Positions 25,876-35,054 of a DNA stretch of 35,054 bases are shown here, in pieces. Each line of letters begins with the position of its first letter. Position 1 is the first letter of the stretch. Location: assembly GCA_018895795.1 (NCBI GenBank), contig JAHINZ010000201.1, positions 1-35,054 on the forward strand, given 5' to 3'. Origin of the DNA: Alphaproteobacteria bacterium (GTDB lineage Bacteria; Pseudomonadota; Alphaproteobacteria; Caulobacterales; Caulobacteraceae). Position numbers and translations under genes: made by a program. A model generated the notes under the pieces. It had not been told where the DNA came from and ran no database searches. It worked only from the letters and a program-made list of their open reading frames with translations.

Positions 25876-26640
25876 ATGGCCGAGCCCGAAGACACCGACC
25901 GAAAGTACCGCGCGCCCGCCCTGGAAAAGGGCCTGGACGTGCTTGAGCTGCTGGCCGCGCACCGCACGCCCCTGACCCTGTCGCAGATCTCCAGCGCGCT
26001 CGACCGGTCCGTCAGCGAGCTGTTCCGCATGGTCCAGGTTCTGGAGTTTCGCGGTTATGTCGGACCCGCGCCGACCGGTGAGGGCCTGGTCCTGACCAAC
26101 AAGCTGTTCGCCCTGGGCATGACGCGGGCGCCGGCCAAGGACCTCTCGGAAGCGGCCTTGCCGCGGATGCGCCAATTGTCGATGGCCATCGGCCAGTCGG
26201 TCCATATGGCCGTGGCCAGCGCCGACCAGATGGTGGTGGTGGCGCGCATCGAGGCGCCCGGTGATCTGGGCTTTTCAGTGCGGGTCGGCTACCGGCGCCC
26301 CCTGGTCGCGGCGACCTCAGGCCTCGTGCTTTACGCCTTCCAGCCCGAGGCGATCCGCGCCGAGTGGCGCGCCAGGCTGAAGCCCGCCGCCGGGGCCGAG
26401 TCGTGGAGCGATTTCGAAACCCGGGCGACCACGGCGCGCAAGGCCGGCTATGTGCGCGCCGACAGCGCCGTGGCCCGACAGATCACCGACCTGTCGGCGC
26501 CGATCAGGGACGCTGAAAGCGTCGTCGCCGCCTTGACCGTGCCCTATGCCGAGACCCCGACCGCCATCCCGATCCCCGACACCGTCGCCGCCATCCTGGC
26601 GGCGGCGCGCGAGATCTCGACCGAGCTGGGCGGGGCCTAG
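25876..26640 (+). CDS. IclR-family regulator, probable fucose-operon regulator
   Basis: A 254-residue regulator with an N-terminal winged helix (ALEKGLDVLELLAAHRTPLTLSQISSALDRSVSELFRMVQVLEFRGYV, about 15-65). The C-terminal IclR effector domain (from about 90) contains VGQ-like IGQSVHMAVASADQMVVVARIEAP and GYRRPLVAATSGLVLYAF. The usual recognition-helix threonines are replaced by SVSELFRM. It starts six bases after the lactonase stop and so belongs to the fucP operon. The likely effector is fucose or an intermediate, and the likely site is the dyad at 23707-23735; both are inferred from position. The stop codon overlaps that of the convergent esterase gene through a shared CTAG. Confidence 0.88.
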   Translation: MAEPEDTDRKYRAPALEKGLDVLELLAAHRTPLTLSQISSALDRSVSELFRMVQVLEFRGYVGPAPTGEGLVLTNKLFALGMTRAPAKDLSEAALPRMRQLSMAIGQSVHMAVASADQMVVVARIEAPGDLGFSVRVGYRRPLVAATSGLVLYAFQPEAIRAEWRARLKPAAGAESWSDFETRATTARKAGYVRADSAVARQITDLSAPIRDAESVVAALTVPYAETPTAIPIPDTVAAILAAAREISTELGGA

Positions 26641-28565
26641 TTGATCTTCAGCTCGAACGGCGTCGCCGGCAGACGATTGAGGCCGTAGAGGTTGAGGATC
26701 GGGCTCTCGGCCCAGGCGAAACGAACCTTGGTCGGCGTCATGCCCGCCGGCGCGATGATCCTGGCGCTGTCGCCCTCGACCGTCGCCTCGACGAAGCGGC
26801 AGGCGCCGGCCGCGTCGCACAGCTCGAACCCCGTCGGCCGCGTCCCGCTGAACACCACCAGCGGCTGGTCGAAGCCGACCGTGACCGTCTCGCCGTCGCG
26901 GTTGGCCGTCAACGGCGCGGGGCCGGCGGCGTTCAGGCCCGCCTCGCCATAGGCCAGCTTGCGGGCCAGCAAGGCCAGGCGGGCCCCGACCTGCTGCTTG
27001 TTGGTGGGATGGATGTCGTAGATGTCGCCGAGATCGACGGCCGAGGCCATGCCGACCTTGGGATCGGCCGCCGTCGTCCGCCGCTGCACGTCGCGCACGG
27101 CCGCCCATCCCGACTCGGCGGGCGCCGACTTGTAGGCGCCGAAACTGGCCAGTTGCACCATCAGGAACGGCAGGTCGCCCTGGCCGAACTCCCGCCGCCA
27201 GTCGGCGATCAAGGCCGGCATCAGCCGGGCATATTCCGGGGCCTCGGTGACATTGGCCTCGCCCTGATACCAGGCGAAGCCCTTCAGGCCGTACGGCGCC
27301 AGGGGCGCGATCATGCCGTTGTGCAGGGTGGACAGACCGCTGGCCCCCAGCCAGGGCGCGTGCGGCGGCAGGCCGGTGTCGCTGAGCTTGGATGAGACCT
27401 TGTAGCGCCAGGTCCCCCCCAGCGGCGCGAAGCCGCCGTCGTCCAGCCTCAGACCCTTTTCCGCCGCCGGACCCCAGGCCCCGCCGCCACCGCCCGTGTC
27501 GACGACGCGGATGGCGATCACATTGCGCCCCGCCTTCAGCGAACCCTTGGCCAGGCTGTAGTTGCGCGGGGTGTCCCAGCCCTCCGTCGAGCCCACCGCC
27601 TTGCCGTTGACGAAGGTGGTGTCCAGATCGTCGATCGGCCCCAGCACCAGGGTCGCGCCCTGGGCGGCCTGCTGCGCGGTCAGCGTCACGTCGGCCCGCA
27701 GCCAGATCGTTCCGTCAAACGTCTCCAGGCCCGGCGTGGCTTCCCAGAACGCCTCCATCGGCAGACCGGCCCAGGCGCGATCGTCGAAGTCCGGACGGGC
27801 CCAGGCCTTGGCCTGCGGCGCGCTCCGGTCCGCCCAGCGCTCCAGCATCCCGCCCCAGCGCGCCAACCCCTCAGCCGGCGAGCGGGCATAGTCGGCCAGC
27901 ACCGACAGGCCCGCGTCATAGGTCTTCAGCGTCGTCAGGCTTTCGCGGCTGATCCAGTCCTGGATGATCGAACCGCCCCAGGTGGCGTCGATCAGCCCCA
28001 CCGGAACGCCGGTGGTCTTCTTGATGTCGCGGCCCATGAAGAAGCAGACGGCGCTGAAATTGCTGGCCGTGGCCGGCGTGGCGACCCGCCAGACCGCCGC
28101 GCTGGGCAGGGCCGAGGTCGGGGCCGGCCGGCTGACCTTGCCGGTCTGCAGAAGGCGGATATTGCCGTCGCCGGCCGCCGCGATCTCGTATTCCCCGCCC
28201 ATGGCGCGGCGCAGGGGCAGCTCCATGTTCGACTGTCCCGAGCACAGCCAGACATCGCCCACCAGCAGGTCCGACAGGGTCTGGCTGTCGACGCCCGAGC
28301 GAACGCTCAGGCTCAGCGCTGCGCCCGGTTCGCGCGCCGGCAAGGCGGTCATCCAGCGGCCCTGGGCGTCAGCGACGGCGGAGGCGGTCGCGCCGGCCAG
28401 ATCCACCTCGACCACCGCATTGGGTTGAGCCACGCCCCAGACGCGGATCGGCTGGCCGCGCTGCAGGACCGCGTGGTCGGTGAACACCGGGGCCAGCAAA
28501 GGCTCGGCCGCGGCCGCAGTAGCCAGGGCGGACAAGGCCGCGGCGATCAGCAGAAGACGTTTCAT
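26637..28565 (-). CDS. Exported sialate O-acetylesterase-like SGNH esterase (CE20-like)
   Basis: An exported carbohydrate acetylesterase of 642 residues. A Sec signal peptide MKRLLLIAAALSALATAAAA precedes PLLAPVFTDHAVLQRGQPIRVWG. The SGNH block I nucleophile is Ser112 in CSGQSNMELPL. The late catalytic motif DIHPTNKQQVGARL has His519. A jelly-roll insertion (FVNGKAVGSTEGWDTPRNYSL... NVIAIRVVDTGGGG) splits the hydrolase domain, as in enzymes labelled sialate 9-O-acetylesterase and in the CE20 xyloglucan acetylesterases. No sialic-acid gene is present, whereas fucosidase and glucosidase genes are, so a plant-glycan acetylesterase is more likely. The start at 28565 opens the signal peptide and has agga eight bases upstream; an in-frame Met at 28586 does not fit. 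Same strand as the GH3 gene, separated by a repeat. Confidence 0.87.
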   Translation of the reverse strand: MKRLLLIAAALSALATAAAAEPLLAPVFTDHAVLQRGQPIRVWGVAQPNAVVEVDLAGATASAVADAQGRWMTALPAREPGAALSLSVRSGVDSQTLSDLLVGDVWLCSGQSNMELPLRRAMGGEYEIAAAGDGNIRLLQTGKVSRPAPTSALPSAAVWRVATPATASNFSAVCFFMGRDIKKTTGVPVGLIDATWGGSIIQDWISRESLTTLKTYDAGLSVLADYARSPAEGLARWGGMLERWADRSAPQAKAWARPDFDDRAWAGLPMEAFWEATPGLETFDGTIWLRADVTLTAQQAAQGATLVLGPIDDLDTTFVNGKAVGSTEGWDTPRNYSLAKGSLKAGRNVIAIRVVDTGGGGGAWGPAAEKGLRLDDGGFAPLGGTWRYKVSSKLSDTGLPPHAPWLGASGLSTLHNGMIAPLAPYGLKGFAWYQGEANVTEAPEYARLMPALIADWRREFGQGDLPFLMVQLASFGAYKSAPAESGWAAVRDVQRRTTAADPKVGMASAVDLGDIYDIHPTNKQQVGARLALLARKLAYGEAGLNAAGPAPLTANRDGETVTVGFDQPLVVFSGTRPTGFELCDAAGACRFVEATVEGDSARIIAPAGMTPTKVRFAWAESPILNLYGLNRLPATPFELKIN

Positions 28566-28588
28566 GGGGAGTATCCTAGCTCCCACCT

Positions 28589-28677
28589 CCGCTCTCCCCG
28601 GCGAAAACCGAGGTCCAGATTCAGCCTGAGCGGTTGGTGGGTTTCATCTGGATCCCGGCTTTCGCCGGGAAGAGCGG
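28589..28677. repeat. Intergenic inverted repeat with 32-nt arms
   Basis: The left arm at 28589-28620 and the right arm at 28646-28677 are reverse complements at 28 of 32 positions, with a 25-base loop. The right arm contains gatcccggctttcgccggga, which is itself a hairpin. It resembles a widely dispersed proteobacterial extragenic palindrome (from memory, not searched). It fills the gap between the GH3 and esterase genes and starts 24 bases upstream of the esterase ATG, so it would be transcribed as a large stem in a shared mRNA. Confidence 0.8.
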
Positions 28678-28680
28678 AGT

Positions 28681-31149
<2,469 letters not shown>

Positions 31150-31252
31150 GCTCCCGCTTCTCTTCTCTCGACGCGCCGCGCCGTGTTGGTGTTACCGCTA
31201 TCGTATTGCTCGACGTCTATCCATACACCGTCTAATTTGTGCGACAAATAGG

Positions 31253-31268
31253 ATGAAATCAGTTTCAT
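31253..31268. promoter_or_regulatory. 16-bp perfect dyad upstream of the GH97 gene
   Basis: The arms atgaaa (31253-31258) and tttcat (31263-31268) flank TCAG, just upstream of the Shine-Dalgarno of the GH97 gene and within the divergent GH3/GH97 control region. It could be a repressor site. A weak -10-like TCTAAT is at 31231. Confidence 0.35.
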
Positions 31269-31279
31269 GGGAGGATTCG

Positions 31280-33268
31280 ATGTCGGATTTTAAGCGCGCC
31301 CTGCTGATCGCCGCCGTGCTGGCCGGGGCCAGCGGCGCCGACGTCCTGGCCGGCGAACAGATCCTGACCTCGCCGAACCAGGCGCTGTCGATCACCCTGT
31401 CGGACACCGGCGGCCAGGCCCGTTATGGCGTCACCTACAAGGGCAAGGCGTTGCTGAAGCCCTCGGCCCTGGGCCTGTTGCTGGACAAGGGCGGCGCGCT
31501 GAGCCGCGGCCTGACGATCACCGGTTCGGCCGCCGCCAGCGTCGACCAGACCTATGAACTGGTGGTCGGCAAGACCCGCATCGCGCGCGACCACTATAAT
31601 CAGCTGACCGTCGACTTCGCCGAGGCCGGGCCAGACGGCCGCAAGCTGCGCGTGATCGCCCGCGCCTATGACGACGGCGTCGCCTTCCGCTATGTGCTGC
31701 CCGACCAGTCCAGCCTGGCGGGAGTCGTTATCCGCAACGAGGAAACCGGCTTCAACTTCGCCGCCGACGACCGATGCTGGGCCCTGAACCTGGGTCGCTT
31801 CGGCACCTCGCATGAGGGCGAGTATGATCCGATCCAGGCCTCGAAGTTCCGAGCCTCGGCGCTGTTTGAACTGCCCGTGGTCTGTCAGACCGCCGACGGG
31901 ACGGCCTTCGCCCTGGCCGAGGCCGACCTCAAACACTATGCCGGCCTGTACCTGACCGGACGCGGCGACGCGGTTCTGGGTTTGCAGGCCCAGCTTTCGC
32001 CCAGCCTAGAGGACGGGAGCAAGGCCGTCCGCACAAGGATCGGCACGGATACGGTGTCGCCCTGGCGGCTGATCATGGTCGGCGATGCGCCCGGCGATCT
32101 GGTGTCGTCCAACCTGATGACCAGCCTGAACCCGCCGACAGCCTTGGCCGACACCAGTTGGATCAAGCCCGGCAAGGCGGCCTGGGACTGGTGGAACGGC
32201 TCGCTGGTGGGCGGCGTCGATAAGCCGGGCATGACGACCGCGACCATGAAGGGCTTCATCGATTTCGCGGCCCAGAACAAGCTTGAGTACATGCTGATCG
32301 ACGACGGCTGGTATGTCGGATCGGGCCAGGCGCCGGTCGTCCTGCCGGGCACGGATGTCACCCGCGCGATCGCCGAGATCGACATGCCCGGCCTGATCGC
32401 CTACGGCGCGCAAAAGGGCGTCGGGATCATGGTCTGGGTGCACTGGAAGCCCCTCGACGCCCAGATGGACGACGCCCTGACCGCCTATGAGAAATGGGGG
32501 ATCAAGGGGATCAAGGTCGACTTCATGGATCGCGACGACCAGGCCATGGTCGACTACTATCACCGCCTGCTGACCAAGGCGGGCGAGCACCATTTGATGG
32601 TCGACCTGCACGGCGCCTATCGCCCCACCGGCCTGATCCGCCCCTATCCCAACTTCATCACCCAGGAAGGCGTGCTGGGCGCGGAGTACAACAAGTGGAG
32701 CGCGCGGATCACCGCCAGCCACAACGTCACCCTGCCCTTCACCCGCATGCTGCTGGGGCCGATGGACTACACGCCGGGCGGCTTCCGCAACGTGACGCCG
32801 GCGGCGTTCAAGAACCAGTTCGTGCTGCCCACGGTGCAGACCACCCGCGGCCAGGCCCTGGCGATGTATGTGGTCTATGACAGCCCGCTGAGCATGGTTT
32901 CCGACAGCCCGGTGACCTATGCCGCCTCGCCCGCCGGGCTGGACTTCATCAGCGCGGTCCCGACCAGCTGGGACGAGACCCGGGTGCTGTCCGGCGAAAT
33001 CGGCCAGTTCATCGTCATGGCCCGCCGCAAGGGCGCCGACTGGTATGTGGGCGCGATGACCAATGAGACGGGCCGCCCGGTGAAGGTTCCGCTGACCTTC
33101 CTCGGCGGGGGAACCTTCACCGCCGACATCCGTCAGGACGGCGTTGAACCCACGGCTCTCGTCACCTCCAGCCGAAGCGTCACGACCAAGGACGTTCTGG
33201 CTCTGCCCCTGGCCCCCAGCGGCGGCGGGGTCGTCCGCCTGACGCCCGCGCGGCGGAAGGCAGGCTAA
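31280..33268 (+). CDS. GH97 family glycoside hydrolase, retaining alpha-galactosidase-like clade
   Basis: An exported glycosidase of 662 residues. A Sec-type leader (MSDFKRALLIAAVLAGASGADVLA) is followed by the GH97 N-terminal beta-super-sandwich (ILTSPNQALSITLSDTGGQARYGVTYKGKALL), a TIM barrel from about residue 290, and a C-terminal beta domain. In the barrel GIKVDFMDRDDQ has an aspartate at 414, matching the catalytic nucleophile of retaining GH97 enzymes (Asp415 in BtGH97b). Glu463 in TQEGVLG is a likely acid/base. Inverting alpha-glucosidases such as SusB lack this aspartate, so alpha-galactosidase-type activity is the better guess. The ATG at 31280 has gggagg six bases upstream. The stop overlaps the next start as TAATG, coupling it to the fucosidase gene. 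Confidence 0.9.
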   Translation: MSDFKRALLIAAVLAGASGADVLAGEQILTSPNQALSITLSDTGGQARYGVTYKGKALLKPSALGLLLDKGGALSRGLTITGSAAASVDQTYELVVGKTRIARDHYNQLTVDFAEAGPDGRKLRVIARAYDDGVAFRYVLPDQSSLAGVVIRNEETGFNFAADDRCWALNLGRFGTSHEGEYDPIQASKFRASALFELPVVCQTADGTAFALAEADLKHYAGLYLTGRGDAVLGLQAQLSPSLEDGSKAVRTRIGTDTVSPWRLIMVGDAPGDLVSSNLMTSLNPPTALADTSWIKPGKAAWDWWNGSLVGGVDKPGMTTATMKGFIDFAAQNKLEYMLIDDGWYVGSGQAPVVLPGTDVTRAIAEIDMPGLIAYGAQKGVGIMVWVHWKPLDAQMDDALTAYEKWGIKGIKVDFMDRDDQAMVDYYHRLLTKAGEHHLMVDLHGAYRPTGLIRPYPNFITQEGVLGAEYNKWSARITASHNVTLPFTRMLLGPMDYTPGGFRNVTPAAFKNQFVLPTVQTTRGQALAMYVVYDSPLSMVSDSPVTYAASPAGLDFISAVPTSWDETRVLSGEIGQFIVMARRKGADWYVGAMTNETGRPVKVPLTFLGGGTFTADIRQDGVEPTALVTSSRSVTTKDVLALPLAPSGGGVVRLTPARRKAG

Positions 33269-34872
33269 TGCGCTTGACCCGACGCGGCGTCATCGGCGCC
33301 GCCGCCGGCCTGGCCGCCGCCCCCGCCCTGGCCGCGCCCGGCGGCCCCTTCAAACCCAACTGGGAATCCCTGGCCGACGGCTATCAGACTCCGGACTGGT
33401 TCCGTGACGCCAAGCTGGGCATCTGGTCGCACTGGGGGCCGCAGTGCGTGCCCGAGTTCGGCGACTGGTACGGCCGACAGATGTATCAGCAGGGCAACCC
33501 GGTCTATGAGCACCATCTGAAGACCTACGGCCATCCCGCCGACTTCGGCTTCATGCAGTTCGTCCCGCGCTGGAAGGCCGAGAGCTGGGATCCCGACGCC
33601 CTGATGAAACGCTATGTGGCGGCGGGCGCGAAATACTTCATGTCGATGGCCAATCACCACGACAATCTCGACATGTTCGACAGCCGCCACCACGCCTGGA
33701 ACACCGTGCGGCTGGGCCCCAGGCGCGACATCGTCGGAACGTGGGAAAGGGTCGCCCGCGCCCATGGGATGAAGTTCGGCGTCTCCAACCATTCGGCCCA
33801 TGCCTGGCACTGGTGGCAGACCGCCTATGGCTATGACGCCGAGGGCCCGCGCGGGGGTCAGCGCTATGACGCTTTCCAACTCACCAAGGCCGATGGCCGC
33901 GGCCAGTGGTGGCGGGGTCTGGATCCGCAGGACCTCTATACCGGGCGCAACATCGTCATCCCCGACGGGATGGACAGCCTCGCCGCCGCCAACGCCTGGC
34001 ACGACGCCCATGACGGCGACTGGATCGAAACCCCGCCGCCCGACAATCCGGCCTTCACCCGCAATTGGCTGCTGCGCCAGAACGATCTGGTCGACCGCTA
34101 CCGACCCGACCTTGTCTATTTCGACAACTATACCTTGCCCCTGGGCCAGGCAGGGCTGGCGGCGGCGGCCCACTACTACAATCAGGCCCTGGCGCGCGGC
34201 GGCGCGACCGATGTCGTGGTCACGGGCAAAAAGCTCTCGCCCCTGCAGCGGCGCGGTATCGTCGAGGACGTGGAGCGCGGCTTCTCGGATCGCCTGCGCG
34301 CGGAGCCCTGGCAGACCGACACCTGCATCGGCAATTGGCACTATGACCGCCCGCTGTACGACCGTGACGGCTACAAATCCGGCCGCGACGTGATCCAGCG
34401 GCTGATCGACGTGGTCAGCAAGAACGGCTGCCTGCTGCTGTCTATCCCCCAGCGCGGCGACGGCTCGATCGACGACAAGGAAGAAAGGGTCCTGGCCGAC
34501 ATGGCCGGCTGGATCGCGGTCAATGGCGAGGCGATCTACGCCACCAGGCCTTGGCGGATCTTCGGCGAAGGCCCGACCAAGCTGGTCGAGGGCATGCAGA
34601 ACGAGGGGGCGACCAAGCCGTTCGAGGCGGCCGACATCCGCTTCACGACCAGGTCGGGCGCGCTCTATGCCCTGCCGATGGCCTGGCCGCCGGGCCCGCT
34701 GCGGATCGAGAGCCTGGCGACCGCGCCGGGCGAGGTTCGACGGGTGACCCTGCTGGGCGGGACAGATCCCCTCGCCTTCCGACGCGAGCCGGACGGGCTG
34801 GTGGTCGAGCTGCCCCAGCGGCGGCCGGCCTTCACGCCGGTCTTGAAGCTGGAAGGTCCCGGACTCGTCTGA
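33268..34872 (+). CDS. GH29 alpha-L-fucosidase with Tat-like signal
   Basis: An exported exo-alpha-L-fucosidase of 534 residues. The leader MRLTRRGVIGAAAGLAAAPALA has twin arginines followed by a weakly hydrophobic stretch and an AxA site, so Tat export is likely, unlike the Sec leaders of the neighbouring enzymes. GH29 barrel marks are WFRDAKLGIWSHWGPQCVPEFGDWYGRQMY, AKYFMSMANHHDNLDMFDSRHHAWN, GMKFGVSNHSAHAWHWWQ, the putative nucleophile in DLVYFDNYTLP, and SKNGCLLLSIPQRGDGSIDD. A short C-terminal beta segment follows. It overlaps the GH97 stop (TAATG), so the two are co-translated. Released L-fucose would feed the FucP module upstream. Subfamily (A or B, hence linkage range) is not decided. 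Confidence 0.93.
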   Translation: MRLTRRGVIGAAAGLAAAPALAAPGGPFKPNWESLADGYQTPDWFRDAKLGIWSHWGPQCVPEFGDWYGRQMYQQGNPVYEHHLKTYGHPADFGFMQFVPRWKAESWDPDALMKRYVAAGAKYFMSMANHHDNLDMFDSRHHAWNTVRLGPRRDIVGTWERVARAHGMKFGVSNHSAHAWHWWQTAYGYDAEGPRGGQRYDAFQLTKADGRGQWWRGLDPQDLYTGRNIVIPDGMDSLAAANAWHDAHDGDWIETPPPDNPAFTRNWLLRQNDLVDRYRPDLVYFDNYTLPLGQAGLAAAAHYYNQALARGGATDVVVTGKKLSPLQRRGIVEDVERGFSDRLRAEPWQTDTCIGNWHYDRPLYDRDGYKSGRDVIQRLIDVVSKNGCLLLSIPQRGDGSIDDKEERVLADMAGWIAVNGEAIYATRPWRIFGEGPTKLVEGMQNEGATKPFEAADIRFTTRSGALYALPMAWPPGPLRIESLATAPGEVRRVTLLGGTDPLAFRREPDGLVVELPQRRPAFTPVLKLEGPGLV

Positions 34873-34971
34873 ACGAGAAGCGGGGACGGACCCTGAGCCC
34901 GCCCCCGCGAAGTCTAGAGCCGCTCCCGTTCGGACAGGTCGGCGATCCAACCCGTCCGTGCGGTCGTCAGG

Positions 34972-35054
34972 CTAGCGGAAAAGCGTGAGGATCGCCGCGC
35001 TTGAGGAATTGGCGATCGACAAGGCCTGGACACCCAGCTGTTGCTTGGTTTGCA
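34972..35054 (-). CDS. Flagellin C-terminus, truncated by window edge
   Basis: Twenty-six codons plus a TAG stop on the minus strand read QTKQQLGVQALSIANSSSAA followed by ILTLFR. This is the C-terminal D0 helix of alphaproteobacterial flagellins, which end in QALSIAN...ILxLFR; that helix packs the filament core. The gene enters from the right edge, so size and paralogue identity cannot be given. A GC-rich imperfect hairpin at about 34880-34910 might end its transcript, but no proper T-run follows. Confidence 0.85.
   Translation of the reverse strand, partial: QTKQQLGVQALSIANSSSAAILTLFR

Noticed and set aside
33265..34950. A 561-codon open frame on the minus strand
   Set aside because: Antisense to the GH29 fucosidase; no domain and a biased composition.

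Overview
The window looks like chromosomal DNA of a Caulobacter-type alphaproteobacterium. Base composition is very high in GC throughout, with strong third-position G/C bias. Genes are densely packed, several start at GTG or TTG, and the set includes a MucR/Ros regulator, hybrid histidine kinases, a large Oar-like TonB-dependent receptor and a Caulobacter-style flagellin C-terminus at the right edge. No integrase, transposase, CRISPR array, rRNA or phage gene was seen. The genus call is inference from gene content.

Left part (1-16559), mostly housekeeping. The order is: an oligopeptidase B cut by the left edge; a dyad-rich intergenic repeat; a GNAT acetyltransferase; a membrane hybrid kinase; a MucR-family regulator that lacks the zinc-finger cysteines; divergent tRNA-Gln(TTG) and tRNA-Pro(CGG) genes; an SppA signal-peptide peptidase; a flavin-reductase-like protein; the TonB receptor; a DUF442 sulfurtransferase/phosphatase-like protein; a 46-residue putative lipoprotein; a metallo-beta-lactamase-fold hydrolase; and a 942-residue acyl-CoA ligase carrying a membrane and DUF1499-like C-terminal extension.

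Middle (16560-23299). This holds a second membrane hybrid kinase, an APH-like/P-loop kinase fusion, a TetR regulator with a candidate operator, pdxH, a short DnaJ-domain protein, and the ohr-ohrR peroxide-resistance operon with two palindromic operator candidates.

Right part (23313-34872), a sugar-utilisation block. An L-fucose module comes first: a mutarotase diverges from an operon of a FucP-type symporter, a fuconolactonase-like amidohydrolase and an IclR regulator. Exported glycan-degrading enzymes follow: a sialate/xyloglucan-type acetylesterase, a GH3 beta-glucosidase, and a divergent pair of GH97 glycosidase and GH29 alpha-L-fucosidase. The logic is extracellular or periplasmic release of fucose and other sugars from a decorated, acetylated glycan, then fucose uptake and entry into the non-phosphorylating pathway. 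The fucose dehydrogenase and fuconate dehydratase are not in the window. A flagellin gene on the minus strand is cut by the right edge.

Convergent gene pairs are packed extremely tightly, with stop codons 0-4 nt apart or overlapping. Rho-independent terminators are visible only after mucR, sppA and the TonB receptor.
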